In this document: positions 12,546-24,758 of the stretch, piece after piece | Layout of the letters: every line of letters begins with the position of its first letter | Numbering within the stretch: the stretch's first letter is position 1 | NCBI GenBank assembly: GCA_023213395.1 | Contig: CM041465.1 | Span: 206,343,741-206,407,740 of the forward strand | DNA: 64,000 nucleotides | Source of the DNA: Cycas panzhihuaensis | Taxonomy: Eukaryota; Cycadophyta | Direction of reading: 5' to 3' | Made by a program: the position numbers and the translations under genes | The notes under the pieces: model-generated | Seen by the model: the letters and a program-made list of their open reading frames with translations, nothing else | Databases searched by the model: none | Told to the model about the DNA's origin: nothing

Positions 12546-12879
12546 TATTGGAATAATACACATTAAGGCTCATATCCTTGTATCTACCTAAGGTTTGTTA
12601 CCCATATTAGAGAGATAACTAAGATATGGGCATAGATATTATTATGTCTATATGTCAAACTTTAGTTGCACCTTGTTAGATATTGGTGGCATCCATTTTA
12701 GCATTTGTTAATGCCAATCAGTGGTGGATGTTGAGTGGTATACTACATCCCACTCACATCCTATATATTGATCTATGGGGTCTAAAGACCCTTATGTTCA
12801 TCAACACTATCATTCTATTGAATTGCTAATTTTTTCTCTCGTGTATTCTCCATGCTCTCTCTATCCCCTAATTTCATCA
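12546..12879 (+). repeat. 3' LTR of D1
   Basis: Partner of 5391-5734. It starts TATTGGAATAATA and ends TTTCATCA. A's protease reading resumes on the minus strand immediately after it. Confidence 0.88.
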
Positions 12880-13403
12880 AAATTATTAATAGATATACCC
12901 AAACAAACTTCCAACTTGGTATTTATGAAGTTGTGTGTGTTGTCTAGGTCAATCAAGATGATGGCCTTTTGTTTATAGAGGAATCCTTATAACTTAATGG
13001 AATTGGGTTGTTGTATTCCTAAAACAGCTATTAAAGAGATAGATGGTCACCCACTTTCAAGTGGCAGTTATTCCTCAAAGGGAATTTCCTCTTGTAGAAT
13101 ATCAAGTTCATCTTCATCCATATTAACTTCAACTGCATAAAGTTGACTTATTTTTAGGCAAACCTTGAGATTTTCTAGAACCTACTTTTCCCTATATCAC
13201 CTAAAATCTTCATCTATGACTAGTTTATTAGCATCTACCAAATGAGGCACTATTAGAGTCTGATTAGTAAATATAGGTTGATAAGTAGAAGGAATATAAT
13301 GAGGAATTTATATTTGTTATTTAATCTTAGCTTATCTATCCAAAAGGATAACTTTGGCTAATGATTTTGTTTGATACATCTTTACCTTAGTATTGATATT
13401 AGG
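12880..13403 (-). pseudogene. Element A: end of gag and first half of protease
   Basis: On the minus strand from 13403 leftward, a gag C-terminal region is followed by 'KLVIDEDFR' (about 13225), 'LENLKVCLKISQLYAVEVN' (13180-13125) and the acidic 'MDEDELDILQEEIPFEE', then the aspartic-protease box 'LIDLDNTHNFINTKL' at about 12960-12915. The usual DSG reads DLD, so the Asp remains but Ser and Gly are lost. The protease is cut at 12880 by D1 and continues at 5390. Confidence 0.8.
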
Positions 13404-13933
13404 TGTTGAATTCTAGGAAAACCCTCTCTTTAGGAGCTTGTCAACTAACTTAAATACCAAAAATGAGTGCAGGAATATTAGCGGACCAGTAAGCTAGTCT
13501 TCTGGTTGACTTTATTAATGGTTCACTCCCAGTGAACTATCCTAATTCTAGCTTATTTCAAATAGGATAATAATTGACCATTGTAAATAGGGATCAAAGC
13601 CCTCATTTCAGATCATCACTCAGTTGGATCTCCTCCACATTTTTAGCTCTAGGGCTATAGTTGGCTCAGCCTTTTGGCTTGAGATATTTGGAGGATTCCC
13701 ACCTTGAAGGGCAAGCATTCAGTAAGGATATTCTGTTGTATATTTTTATACTTTCTAGTATTATTTTTGGATAATATATTTACCTTTATTTGTATTATTT
13801 TCATTACTTTATTTTGGTGTTTATGGTGAATTTCTAATATTCATTATTATTTAAGATCTATTTGAGCCTATATTAGACTAGTATCTATGAATCTTTGTAT
13901 TATTTCTAAATTAAGTTAAAATCTTTTACTACA
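13404..13933 (+). repeat. 5' LTR of B
   Basis: It starts TGTTGAATTCTAGG and ends TTTTACTACA, and aligns throughout with 23957-24495. The 3' copy carries a few extra bases, including an 'AAAGAG' near 24413-24420. Confidence 0.92.
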
Positions 13934-13935
13934 AG

Positions 13936-13947
13936 TGGTATCAGAGC
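13936..13947 (+). other. Primer-binding site of B
   Basis: TGGTATCAGAGC, the perfect iMet complement, lies two bases after the 5' LTR. Confidence 0.93.
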
Positions 13948-14343
13948 TTCGTTGAAGCTATCTTGTAGAAAAGTGTCTCCTAAATATATAGTCAAAATTT
14001 TTTTAGAGGGGATCAATACAGTCTAACAACCATCATGAGGGTGACATTTTTTGTGAGAAGGAAGTAAAATTTTTCCCCACCCTCCTGCTTGTAGATTTTG
14101 AGAGAAGCCCAAACAGAGTTACACTCTAAGAAGATTATACAATAAAAGAAGAATTCAACCACCCAAGGTTAATCTAGTTAGGAATAGATCACCATAGACA
14201 AAGTAGTAAAGGAAATCTTAGCTTCGTTAATAGGCCTTAAGGACCTCATGCACAAAATCAACATAAACTTAGATAGAGCACAAGTAAAACCATTGTGGGC
14301 CAAACAAGAAAAGGAAATAGAATAAGGAAATACAAGTAATTTC
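13948..14343 (+). pseudogene. B leader and start of gag
   Basis: A short leader is followed by a gag-like, charged coding stretch (about 14100-14343) with stops. The reading is cut at 14343 by D2 and resumes at 19781; the TSD ATTTC (14339-14343 and 19781-19785) marks the joint. The gag reading then runs on as 'QGRFKIRGEYQRR' right of D2. Confidence 0.7.
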
Positions 14344-14551
14344 TGTGAAAATCCTTTGAAGAGGAACAAATTCACTCTCTCAATGTCTTTTATTGATGAT
14401 ACGTTGTATATATATATACAAGTACAAGGTAGGTACAATTGGCAACCGCTCAACTATGTAATGCCACTTGTCATCTTGAGAAAGGAGAGAAAGGGGGTAT
14501 ATGACCCTTACATTAAATATTATAACCTAAGATAAAATATTACCTTTTATA
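14344..14551 (-). repeat. 3' LTR of D2
   Basis: A 208-bp copy matching 19573-19780 with no length difference. On the minus strand it ends TTTTCACA. It includes the duplicated block 'ATCTTGAGAAAGGAGAG' seen in both copies. Confidence 0.93.
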
Positions 14552-14563
14552 CCCCCTCTTAAT
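14552..14563 (-). other. Polypurine tract of D2
   Basis: The minus strand reads TTAAGAGGGGG immediately before the LTR. Confidence 0.8.
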
Positions 14564-14581
14564 GTTTTACCTATCTTAACC

Positions 14582-17500
14582 CTAATAGGTTTCTAAAAGC
14601 ACCGAATTTCTCTTTCCTAAGAGGTTTAGTGAGTATATCAGCAATTTGATCTTCTGACGGACAATGTTGAAGTTTGATTTCTTTATTCTATACCTTTTCC
14701 CTGTAAAATGATGATGTACTTCGATATGCTTTGTTCTGGCATGTAGAACAGGATTCTTCGTCATTTTTATGGTACTTTGATTATCACAAAATATTTAAGT
14801 AGACATTGTTTATTCTTCTCCTAGTTCTTTTAGTAGTTGTCTAATCCATATCCCTTCACAAACTGCGTTGACTGCTAACTTATATTCTGCTTCTGTTGAT
14901 GACAATGCAACCGTTGACTGTTTTTTACTGCTCCATGAGATCAAGAATTTTCTAAGAAAGAAACAATACCCTGATGTTGATTTTCTATCTGTTTTGTCTC
15001 CAGCCTAGTCTGAATCACAAAGACCTATTAATTGTGTGTCATTCTCTTTATCATATTTCAAGCCAAGATTCATGGTTCCCTTAAAGTAACGTAAGATTCT
15101 TTTTGCAACATTCCAATGTGGGATTTTAAGATTTTTCATGAATCTGGAGATCAACCCTACAACGTATGATCTGTCGGGTCGTGTGGCTATGAGATAGATT
15201 AAGCTTACAACTAATTGTTTGTATTGTATGGCATCAACTGAAGCTACATCCTGTTCTACAATCAACACAATCCATGTTTCCATTGGTGTACTCACACTAT
15301 TACAATTCTCCATTCCAAACTTGGTCAATAAGTTCTTTACATACTTTGTTTGTGAGAGAGTAATGGAAGAATTGTTTTGTTTAACTTCTATTCCAAGGTA
15401 GTAATGCAGCATTCCTAAATCCATCATTTTAAATACCTTTTCAAACTTATCTTTGATAAATGCTATTGAATTTTTTTCATCTCCAGTGATCAACATGTCG
15501 TCCACATATACTACAACAATAGAGATAGATCATGAATTACCTTTTACATACAGACTATGATCAGATTCACATCGATGAAAACTATTTTCTGTTAAGTATG
15601 AGTCTAATTTAGCATACCAAGCTCTTGGAGCTTGTTTAAGCTCATACAATGCCTTCTTTAGTTTGCAAATCATATTTTCCTGCCTTGCTTTTATGCATCC
15701 TTCTGGTTGATACATATATACCTCTTCCTGAAGGTCTCTATTCAAGAACATACTTTTGACGTCCATTTGATAGATTTCCCAACCTTTTTGGGCAGCAAGA
15801 GAAATCACTGTTCTTACCGTGTTCAATTTTACCACAGGTGAAAACGTTTCTTCATAATTGATTCCTACTATTTGAGTATATCCTTTTGCTACCAGTCTGG
15901 CCTTGTATTTTTCTACTTCTCTATTTGGCTTCTCTTTTATCTTGTATATCTATTTGCAATTTACAATGGGTTTGTCTGTTGGAATTGGGATGAGGTTCCA
16001 TGTCTTGTTCTTTTGTATGGCTTCAATTTCAGCATCCATTGTAATTCTCCAATTTTGGAAACTACTGGCTTCTTTATAAGAGTTTGGTTCAATGGAACAA
16101 ATCAAAGCCTAAGGTTTCTGTGATCTTGTTCAATGTTCAAATATATCTCCTTTTGTTTCTTCAAGAGTTTTAAGATACCAGCTTGGTACCTTTTTTGAGG
16201 TGCATTCTTGTAATGATTTTCCTTCATCTCTGGAGTTAGAGCTGTTGTCTGATTCGAGGTTGTAACTACTGGTTAGTTGCTTATTTGGATTCTCATTTTC
16301 TGAAGAATCTTCTCATGTCTCAATTCTTTCTGAAGTTATATTTGACTTGTCTTCCAACTAGTCAGGACATATACGTGAATGATCTTCATCAATTTATATT
16401 GTTGTATCAATATTTTCCTTTTTCTCGTCAAAAATTACATCCTTACTGACATAAAGCTTATCTATTTTTAGATCCATGCACCTGTAAGCTTTTGAATGGT
16501 GGCTATATCTAACCATTATGCATTTAATACTTTTATTATCTAATTTGACTCTCTTCTTGTCTGGAATATGAACATAGGCCTTGCAGCCAAATATTTTCAA
16601 ATGGCTTACATCAGGTTTGTGTCCTGACCAAGCTTCTTCAGGAGTTATATTGTCTAAGGACTGAGTAGGGCTTCTGTTGATCAAATATGCAGCTGTATGT
16701 ACAGCTTCTGCCCAATATTTCTTTGCTAAATCTTTACTATTTAGCATGCAACGGGCCATTTCTATAATTGTTCTATTCATTTTTTCTGCTACTCCATTAG
16801 ATTGAGGTGTATACGGAGTTGTGAACTGTCTTTGAATTCCATGTGTTTTACAGAAATGAATAAATTCATTAGACATAAACTCACCACCTTTATCAGAATG
16901 AACATATTTGATCCTTTGACTGCTTTCTAATTCATTTGTAGCTTTAAATTCTTTAAAATGTCCAAATGTTTCTGATTTACTAGATAGAAAGTATACCCAA
17001 ACTTTTCTGGAAAAATCATCAATGAAGGTCAAGAAATACCTTGATCCATTTGTTGAGATGGGCAAAAAAGGACCACATAGGTTGGTGTGTATTAATTCCA
17101 ATTTGCATTGTGCGCACCATGTACTCTTTGAAAACAGAGTTCTGTGTTACTTTCCCATCATACAACTTTTACATATAAAATGGTTAAATGAGATATCTAG
17201 CAGACCATTCACCAGTTATATTTTTTTAATCTTTCTAATCTATCATGAGAGATATGACCATACTTCAAATGCCAAGTTTCATTATTATCAGTGCTATCTA
17301 CAGTAAAAGCTTTTACATCAGAAATCACTTTGGTGAGGCCTTTGTTAGGAATTACAAGAGTTGAAAGGAGTTTATATAACCTATTGCATTTTTCTCCTTT
17401 AGCTATAACTGTCCCATTTCTTTTCATATCAAGAATATAACAATATCCATGTTCATCAAATATTGTTCTTAACTTTTTATCACTCAATTGTAAACCCGAT

Positions 17501-18708
17501 GTAAGATTCTTTTTAATTCCAGGTACAAAAAAGACATTGCCAATATGTTGAATCTTTCCGTCGATGCATATGCCAATTTGTCCTATTCCCCTTATGTGTA
17601 AGGGAAAAGTATCTCTTAGCTTAAAAGAAGTGTTGTATTCATAGGGTCTAATGATTTCAAACCATTCTTTGACTCCTGTCATGTGATGTGAGGCACCCGA
17701 GTCTATATACCAATTTTTTATTACACTTGCATTTGTTACCAGGGCTGTAATAAAAGCAGTTTCAATTTCTTCTTCTGGTATATCTTTTTCTTTGCTATAA
17801 TTTCTAAATACCTACTGTTTTCCTTTTTGCAGTTTTGCACGTTTCTAGTAGCACTGATAGGGGTAATGACCTGTTTGGCCACAGTGATAATAAACATCAA
17901 AAGCTCTACAATTACTTGAGAAGTAACCTAGTTTTCAGCAATTGAAACATACTCTTGCATCTCGAGGTGGATTGTTGTTCATTCTTCCTTGTCCTCTTCC
18001 TTCCATCCAACGTCCCCTGTGACTTGCTGGTGTTCTTCCTCTTGATCTGGGATTAAATTGTCCTCTTCCTCTACCTCCTATCTGAAGTTTTGAAATGAGA
18101 GCATCTTTAATTTCTAACTCTTCTTTGTACCTTTGATTTCTCTATTCTTGTGCATACATATGTCCTGTCAAGGTATCAAAAGACATTGTGGTAGTATGTC
18201 CTCCTCTTGTCAACATATTCACCATGTTATTAAAGGACTTTGGAAGTTTATTGAGCACCAGATGAATTAGCTCTGTGTCCGTTAACTTCTCTCCTAATGT
18301 GAGAAGAGCAGTTTTAATGCTAGTTAACTTGGTTAAGAAATCTGACACAGTTCGTCCCTCTCTCATTTTCAATTTATAAAGCTCTTCTCTTAATGCCACA
18401 ATTCTGGCTTCATTTTTCCTACTAAACATCGAAGTCATAACTTTCCATATTTCATTTGCATTTTCTAGGCCATCTACATAAACTAGTAATGAGTCAGAAA
18501 TCGAGAGTTTGAGGACTGACATGGCAACATTATTCCTTTCCTCTTAACTAGTCACATTTGTTGCATCGACAGGCTATTTTTCATCCCCAGTAGTGATTTT
18601 CTAGGCCCATTTTGCTCTCAACAGTCCTTCAATCTTGATTTTCCAAACACTAAAGTTCATTTTAGTAAGTTTCTCACTTTCATTTAGTGAACCAGTAGAG
18701 AAGGCCAT
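14582..18708 (-). pseudogene. D2 gag-pol (Ty1/copia), inactivated
   Basis: The start ATG at 18708 ('MAFSTGSLNESEK') is in frame with the gag body at 18522-18142. Two adjacent knuckle-like motifs lie near 17960-17850; in the second, the first Cys reads as Tyr (YYHCGQTGHYPYQC). Protease 'WYIDSGASHHMTG' near 17715-17680 is intact. Integrase shows 'IHTNLCGP' (about 17095; expected catalytic Asp is Asn), 'HSDKGGEF' and 'NGVAEKMN'. RT keeps YVDD (about 15515-15500). RNase H ends near 14600 ('SSTEAEY', 'HARTKHIEVHHHF'). Gag to the integrase N-terminus is in one frame, the rest in another; the shift falls at a T7 run, 17221-17227. Other damage is stop codons. Confidence 0.93.
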
Positions 18709-19560
18709 TATTAAGGGTAATTGGAAACAAAAAAATTAAATTTAATTATCTATATGGCCTGCTGTATGAAATTCTGTGTGGTACTAAAGTTGTACGAAAT
18801 AAGACAAAATTGGTCTTAAAAGAGAGAGCTCGTAAATAGGTATCCAGATCTATGATTATTTTCTTGAATGAGCTTCAGATGTCAGAGAAAAAGCCTACTG
18901 TATAGAAATTCTGTGCAGTACTAAAGTTGTACAGAATAAAATGAAATTGGTCTTAAAAGATAAAGCTCGCAAGTGGGTATCCGGATCTATGATTATTTTC
19001 TTGAATGAGCTTCAGATGTGAGAGAAAAAGCCAAACGAAGGAGAAAATTTATGCCCAAGGGTTTTTACCTTTTTTAAAAAAAACTTTAGAAAAAACTCTT
19101 TGAATCTATGCAAGGAATCACTGAAAACCTTTGTCTAGGGATTAGAAAGGATTTAAGTACTTATACCAGGGATTTTGACTGAAAATTTTTGAAAAAATAC
19201 TAAGAGAAGGCTCCAAACCTATGTGCCTGTTCTTTGGCCTGAAACTGGGTCAAAATGACTCCGAATGATGTTGTTGTAGAAGAGAAAAATGTAGAGGAGG
19301 CTTTGATCTTCGATCTGGATAAGTTTCATCAAATTCTAATGACTTCAATTTTTGACATCCGTACAGGTCCATACAATCACAAAGGAAAGCCATACAATTC
19401 TTCTTTTAACTTTGCATGGATAAATTTATCTTCACATAACAGATTCTTGTAATAACTATATGTCTTCTTCTCCTTTTAATGAATCACTAACTGTCTGTCT
19501 TCTTCTCCTTTTAATGAATCCCAGATTTACTTCTTCACAGGCAGGAGGACCAAAGGGCCT
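18709..19560 (-). other. D2 leader with a 136-bp tandem duplication
   Basis: The non-coding 5' leader between PBS and gag. Positions 18757-18892 and 18893-19030 are near-identical 136-bp units sharing the blocks 'TTCTTGAATGAGCTTCAGAT' and 'AAATTGGTCTTAAAAGA'. A second small direct repeat of 'TGTCTTCTTCTCCTTTTAAT' lies at 19461 and 19496. The open frame at 19255-19452 on the opposite strand looks like chance. Confidence 0.8.
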
Positions 19561-19572
19561 GCTTTGATACCA
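19561..19572 (-). other. Primer-binding site of D2
   Basis: The minus strand reads TGGTATCAAAGC immediately inside the LTR. It shares the AAAG variant with D1. Confidence 0.88.
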
Positions 19573-19780
19573 TGTGAAAATCCTTTGTAGAGGAATAAAT
19601 TCACACTCTCAATGTATTTTATTGATGATATGTTGTACATATATATACAAGTACAAGGTGGGTACAATTGGCAACTGCTCAACCATGTAACGCCACTTGT
19701 CATCTTGAGAAAGGAGAGAAAGGGGGTACATGACCCTTACATTAAATATTATAACCTAAGGTAAAACAGCACCTTTTATA
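19573..19780 (-). repeat. 5' LTR of D2
   Basis: A 208-bp partner of 14344-14551. The TSD ATTTC follows at 19781-19785. Confidence 0.93.
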
Positions 19781-22700
19781 ATTTCCAAGGAAGATTTAAA
19801 ATAAGAGGAGAATATCAAAGAAGAACCTATAAGAGTAATGAAGGGGCAACAATGGCAAAGATCACCTTAGAGAAGTTTGACCCTGATAAATCAAGGGATA
19901 TAAGAGGATAGATTTTACAGATGGAAACCTATTTCTCAGTCTACACAATATCAGAACATGAGTAAGTATCCTTGGCATCATTACATTTGTATGGTCAAGC
20001 CTTGAAATGGTATTCATAGTGGCTTTGAATAAGTGTGAAATAGATAGAAAGCTGGCACAACATAAAGCATGGGTTCATAACCCAATATAAAAACTTATGG
20101 AGTATAGACTATTTTGCCCATTTGACAAGATTATATCAAACAAGCTCAGTCTAAAAGTTTATTAAATAATTTCAAGTGTTACAATATCTAATTTTGTTAA
20201 CAATGCCACCAGAACTCCTTCTAGAAATATACATTAACAGATTGAAACCTCCAATAAGATATCATTTAAAAGCTATGGAGGTACCAACATTAGATTCAAT
20301 AATTAAAATAGCAAGATGTGTGGAAGTAGAATTGTGAGAAAATAGACCTACATTGACACGCATAATGGAAAGCTCACAAGGATTTATCCTAAATTAGAAT
20401 AGGTCAAGAACTAAATCTGACGCTCCATTAGCAATTAGAAATAATCAAGAGATAACAATAAAGGAAGAACACATGAAGAAAGGAACTTGTTTTAAATGTG
20501 GTGCAAAGTGGAATTGTGAATATCAATGCACTGATAAGAAGGTATATATGATTAATACTAAATATACGACAATATTGGAGGAAGAGGAAGCACTCAAGGA
20601 AATTCATGAAGAAGTCAAAGAAAGCCCAGAGGAAGATGAAGTAGATAAACTATTGGAGCTAGATACAGAAAATATACATATATCACTTTACGCAATTACA
20701 GGACAAAGTGTTATGCCACAAACACTTTGGTTCCAAGGGATGATAAAAGGGGCACCTATCACAATTCTAGTTTATAGTGGTAGTACACACAACTTTATAA
20801 ATAGGGCAGTTGTAAAGAAGCTTGGAATTAAAATAAAACTAATAAATACATTCTAAGTATCAATTACAAATGGGAAAATAGCACTGTGGGGAGGATTCTA
20901 TAGAAAAATCAATTTATAAACAGGTGAATATTACACAAATACATGCATGTTTGTAATACAAATTGACAATGCAGATGTAATATTAGGAATCCAGTGGCTT
21001 CAAACTCTAGGTAATATAGTCACTAATTATATGACCAGATTTATGTGATTTCGCTAGGGAGGATATAAGTACTAATTGCAGGCACTGGCAATGCCACTAA
21101 TACAACTAGTCTCATCATACTAAATAGAGAAGCTCCTCAGGAAAAGCCATCAGCATACATTATGACATGCTATAAGGTCAAAATCGAGGATATTCAACCA
21201 GAGATTCAATAAATTATTGAAGAATACAAGACAGTGTTCGATGAACCGAAAGGATTACTACCTCTTCAGGAAAATCGTCATGCAATTGAACTTATACCAG
21301 GTGCAACGCTAATAAACATTTGACCATATAGACATTTGTATCATTTATGGAAAGAAATTGAGAAAATCATAAGCAAACTATTATCCTAAGGGAGCATTAC
21401 CACTACCACAAGCCTATTCATAGCCCCACTTATTATCAGTCTAAAGAAGGATGGTTCATATAGAATGTGTATGGAGTATCGAGGTCTCAATCAATTAATA
21501 GTCAAGAACAGGTACCTAATCCCCCACATTGATGATCTGTTGGACAAAATCTATGGAGCAAAGTATTTTTTTAAAATTAATTTACACCTAGGATATTATC
21601 AAATTTAGATATGGGAAGAGACATCTGTAAGACAACGCTTGGAATACATGAAGGCCTATTCAAATTTAGGGTAATGCCATTTGGATTAACGAATACACCG
21701 ACAATATTTTAGAGTACCATGAACGATACCTTTAGGTAAGTGTTACATAAATGTATTAATTTTCTTCAATGATACTTAATCTATAGTAATACACAGGAAG
21801 AGCATCTAGAACATATGAAAAGCATTTTTAAAATTTTACGTGGTAATCAATTCTTTGCCAACAAGAAGAAATATTCATTTGTAAAGGAAGAACTAGAATA
21901 CTTAGGCCACATCATAACTAGAGAAGGCATAAGGATTGACCCAAAGAAGATACAAGCAATTTTCAATTAGCCAACCCCAATAAATGTTACAACAGTTCGA
22001 GGATTCTTGGGGATAATAGGGTTTGTTAGGAAATTCATAAAGGGTTATGCACACCTAGTAGCTCCACTCATAGATTTAATAAAGAAAATTGTGTTTACTT
22101 AGAACCTGAAAGTAGACGAAGCTATTGGTGATCTTAAGAAGGCCATGGTAATAGCTCCAGTCTTAACAACACCTAATTTTTTAAAATCGTTCATACTAAA
22201 GTGTGATGCATTAGGATTTGGAATAGGAGCAGTCTTACTCCAAGATGAAAGACCAATAGCTTATGAGAGTCAGAAGTTGAATAACAGAGAAAAATTTAAA
22301 CCAATTTATGATAAGGAGATGCTCGTAATCATGCATGCCATCTAGTAATGGCGACAATATCTACTAGGAAATCCCTTTTAGGTGTGCATAGATCATGATA
22401 GTCTAAAATACTTCCTTAGATAGAATACATTGTCCGATGAGCAACAAAAATGGGTTAGTAAGTTAAAGAATTTTGACTTCACAATAGTATACAAGAAAGG
22501 CAAAGAGAATATTATAGCAGATGCACTATCACGAATCCTAGATGAAATGAAGGAAGGTCCTTCATTATATTTGATATCAATAATTATATCCTCATGGCTT
22601 AAATTCATTAGAACTGAGTATATGGCAGATCCAAGATACCAAAAACTCCTAGATAACATCAAGGGAAGTAATTCAAATAAATACCAACTAAAGGATGATC

Positions 22701-23940
22701 TGATTCTTAGGAATGAAAAAATCTATATTCCTAAGAATTCTAAATTAAAGGGAATTATATTGCAAGAAGTACATTCAGTCCTAGAAGCAGGCCACATCGG
22801 TATAGACAAGACATGTTAGAAGATAAAAGCATCATACTTTTAGAAGGGCTTAAAATTAAATGTTCAAAAATTCATGACAGAATGTGATACTTGTCAATGA
22901 AATAAGGTAGAATATATAAAGACCCCAGGTCTCCTACAACCCCTACCAATTCCCAACCATAAATGGGAAGAAATTTTAATGGATTTTATTATAGGTCTCC
23001 CAAAATCATAAGGTAAAGATGTGATCTTTGTCACAGTCGATAGATTAACAAAGTATAGTCATTTTTGTGGGCTATAATCAACAACAAAGGCAAGTGACAT
23101 TGTAGAATTATATATGAAAGTAATCCATAGACTACACAGATTTTATACATGAGCGCAACATATTATCCCCAAAAGAATGGACTGATAGAGATAGACAATA
23201 AATATTTAGAAGGTTACTTGAGGAATTTTTGCTCACATAAATAAAATCAGTGGCACAAGTAGCTACACTTAGCCGAGTGGGGGTATAATATAACATACCA
23301 CTCTAACACCAAGATGATACCATTCCTAGCTCTTTACGAATATCAATCATTATCGCTATTGACATGGAATGGATCATCCTAGGCTCAAGTTGTCCAAGAA
23401 CACTAAGCAAATAGAAGACATAGTTAGAATTCTTAAGGATAATTTGACAGCAAAAAGGAACAAAATAAAGTAGTAAGCGGATACGCAGTGATTGGAAAGG
23501 AGCTTCCAGAAAGATGATTGGATTTTCCTCTAGTTGTAACCATATAAACAAACATCATTGAGTAAGATGAACACAAAAAAGCTCACTTCTCAATATTCTA
23601 GACCATATCAAATACTTGATAGAATCGGGGAAGTATCCTACAAACATAAGTTAGTGACAATAAGCAAGATCCATGATACTTTTCAGATTCCATGCTCGAA
23701 GAAAAAAATTAGCGGCAAAATAGTACCATAGACATATTTGCTAGAACTCAATGAAGAAGGACAGATAATACTAGAACTAGAAGGGATACTCCAAATTCAT
23801 ACTAGGTACCATCGAATAAGACAAATCAAAGTGTACCTCATAAAATGACAGACATTAGATACAAAAGATACGACATAGGAGTCAGACGAATAGATACAAT
23901 AATTTCCAAAGTTACCAATGCTTTGAGGGCAAAGCATTTT
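19781..23940 (+). pseudogene. B gag-pol (Ty3/gypsy), inactivated
   Basis: Gag continues ('MAKITLEKFDPDKSRD', 19852). The knuckle CFKCGAKWNCEYQC is at 20488. The protease box reads 'ILVYSGSTHNFI' (about 20766-20801), with the catalytic Asp replaced by Tyr. RT spans about 21200-21960; the expected FFDD reads FFND and is followed by a one-base frame change (about 21760). RNase H is near 22150-22560 ('FILKCDALGFGIGAVL', 'ERPIAYESQKLNNREK', 'ADALSRI'). The integrase zinc region starts about 22770 and the core at 22980 ('[11 protein letters not shown]'). The segment normally holding the second catalytic Asp is missing at about 23137, and reading resumes at 'MSATYYPQKNGLIEIDNKYL'. The C-terminus ends '...GQSIFLGRG' near 23950. 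Stops and frameshifts are frequent. Confidence 0.92.
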
Positions 23941-23956
23941 TTTAGGGAGGGGGACT
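23941..23956 (+). other. Polypurine tract of B
   Basis: AGGGAGGGGGA lies just before the 3' LTR start TGTTGTGTTC. Confidence 0.88.
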
Positions 23957-24495
23957 TGTTGTGTTCTAAGAAAACCCTCTCTTTAGGGGCCTATCAACTG
24001 ACTTAAACCCCAAAAATGAGTGCAGGAATATTAGCTAACTAGTAATCCAGTCTTCTAGTCAACTTTATTAATGGTTCACTCCCAGTGAACTATCATAATT
24101 CTGGCCAACTTTAAATAGAATAATAATTGACTATTATAAATAGGGATCAAAGCCCTCATTTTGGATCATCACTTAGTTGGATCTCTTCTACATTTTCAGG
24201 TCTAGGGCTACAATCAGCTCAGCCCTTTAGTCTGAGGTATTTGGAGGATTCCCACCTTAAAGGGCAAGCATTCAGTAAGGATATTCTATTATATATTTTT
24301 GTACTTTCTAGTATTATTTTTGGATAATATATTTACCTTTATTTGTACTATTTCCATTACTTTATTTTGGTGTTTATGGTGAATTTAAAATATTCATTAT
24401 TATTTGAGATTAAAGAGATCTATTTAAGCCTATATTAGACCAGTGTCTGTGAATCTTTATGTTATTTCTAAATTAAGTTAAAAGCTTTCACTACA
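23957..24495 (+). repeat. 3' LTR of B
   Basis: 539 bp, partner of 13404-13933, ending TTTCACTACA. It is followed by TTAGT, a near match to TTAGG at the other side. Confidence 0.92.
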
Positions 24496-24758
24496 TTAGT
24501 TTAGATATTACCTGGTAGAATTGAGAAGCTACCTTGTTAGTTACGGTGGTTTTAAGCTAGATTTTCTCAAAATGCTTCATTAATTCTTCAATCAAAGAGT
24601 CTTGTTGAAAGCAATAAGATAATTAGACCTTATAAGGAGTAGAGTTAGGTCCTCCAATATGGTTGCAAACAATATCAATGAAATCACCCTAAAGGATAAA
24701 TACACAATTAGAAAACCATTTTTATTCTCATATATATACATACCTTCTATATGGTTAA
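24496..24758 (-). pseudogene. Element A gag, middle part
   Basis: On the minus strand a charged gag-like reading ('DSLIEELMKHFEKI', 'TTVTNKVASQFYQVISKL') runs to the edge of B at 24496 and is compatible with the gag end at 13403. It is weak as a stand-alone call; order and strand support it. The left edge of D3 is at 24759. Confidence 0.55.

Larger units (their letters stand above)
5391..12879 (+). mobile_element. Ty1/copia element D1, inserted in A's protease
   Basis: A 344-bp 5' LTR (5391-5734) and 334-bp 3' LTR (12546-12879) bracket a complete but dead copia. After the PBS comes an unusually long leader of about 2.6 kb, which includes a SINE, and then gag, PR, IN, RT and RNase H in copia order. 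A's protease reading stops at one edge and resumes at the other, which proves insertion, although I could not see a clear 5-bp target duplication. Both LTR starts read TATT, suggesting a mutated TGTT. Confidence 0.9.
14344..19780 (-). mobile_element. Ty1/copia element D2, nested in B's gag
   Basis: Equal 208-bp LTRs (14344-14551, 19573-19780) flank a minus-strand copia. A perfect 5-bp target duplication ATTTC is present. By eye the LTRs differ at about 15 of 208 positions (about 7%), so it is clearly younger than the 1178-4298 element. The coding part is complete in order, and its only frame change I could locate is a homopolymer slip in integrase. The first bases of the minus-strand LTR read TATAAAAGG rather than TG. 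Confidence 0.93.
13404..24495 (+). mobile_element. Ty3/gypsy element B, inserted in A's gag; carries copia D2
   Basis: LTRs of 530 bp (13404-13933) and 539 bp (23957-24495) bracket a plus-strand gag-PR-RT-RNase H-IN order, typical of Ty3/gypsy. The flanks are TTAGG (13399-13403) and TTAGT (24496-24500), a target duplication with one mismatch. Without the nested D2 (14344-19780) the element would be about 5.65 kb, a normal full length. It is dead through many stops, frameshifts, a mutated protease, a mutated RT box and a deletion in integrase. Confidence 0.92.

Noticed and set aside
5386-12884. A target duplication for D1
   Set aside because: Left flank GACCT and right flank AAATT do not match. 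The ends may be mis-set by a few bases or the duplication has mutated, so none is claimed.
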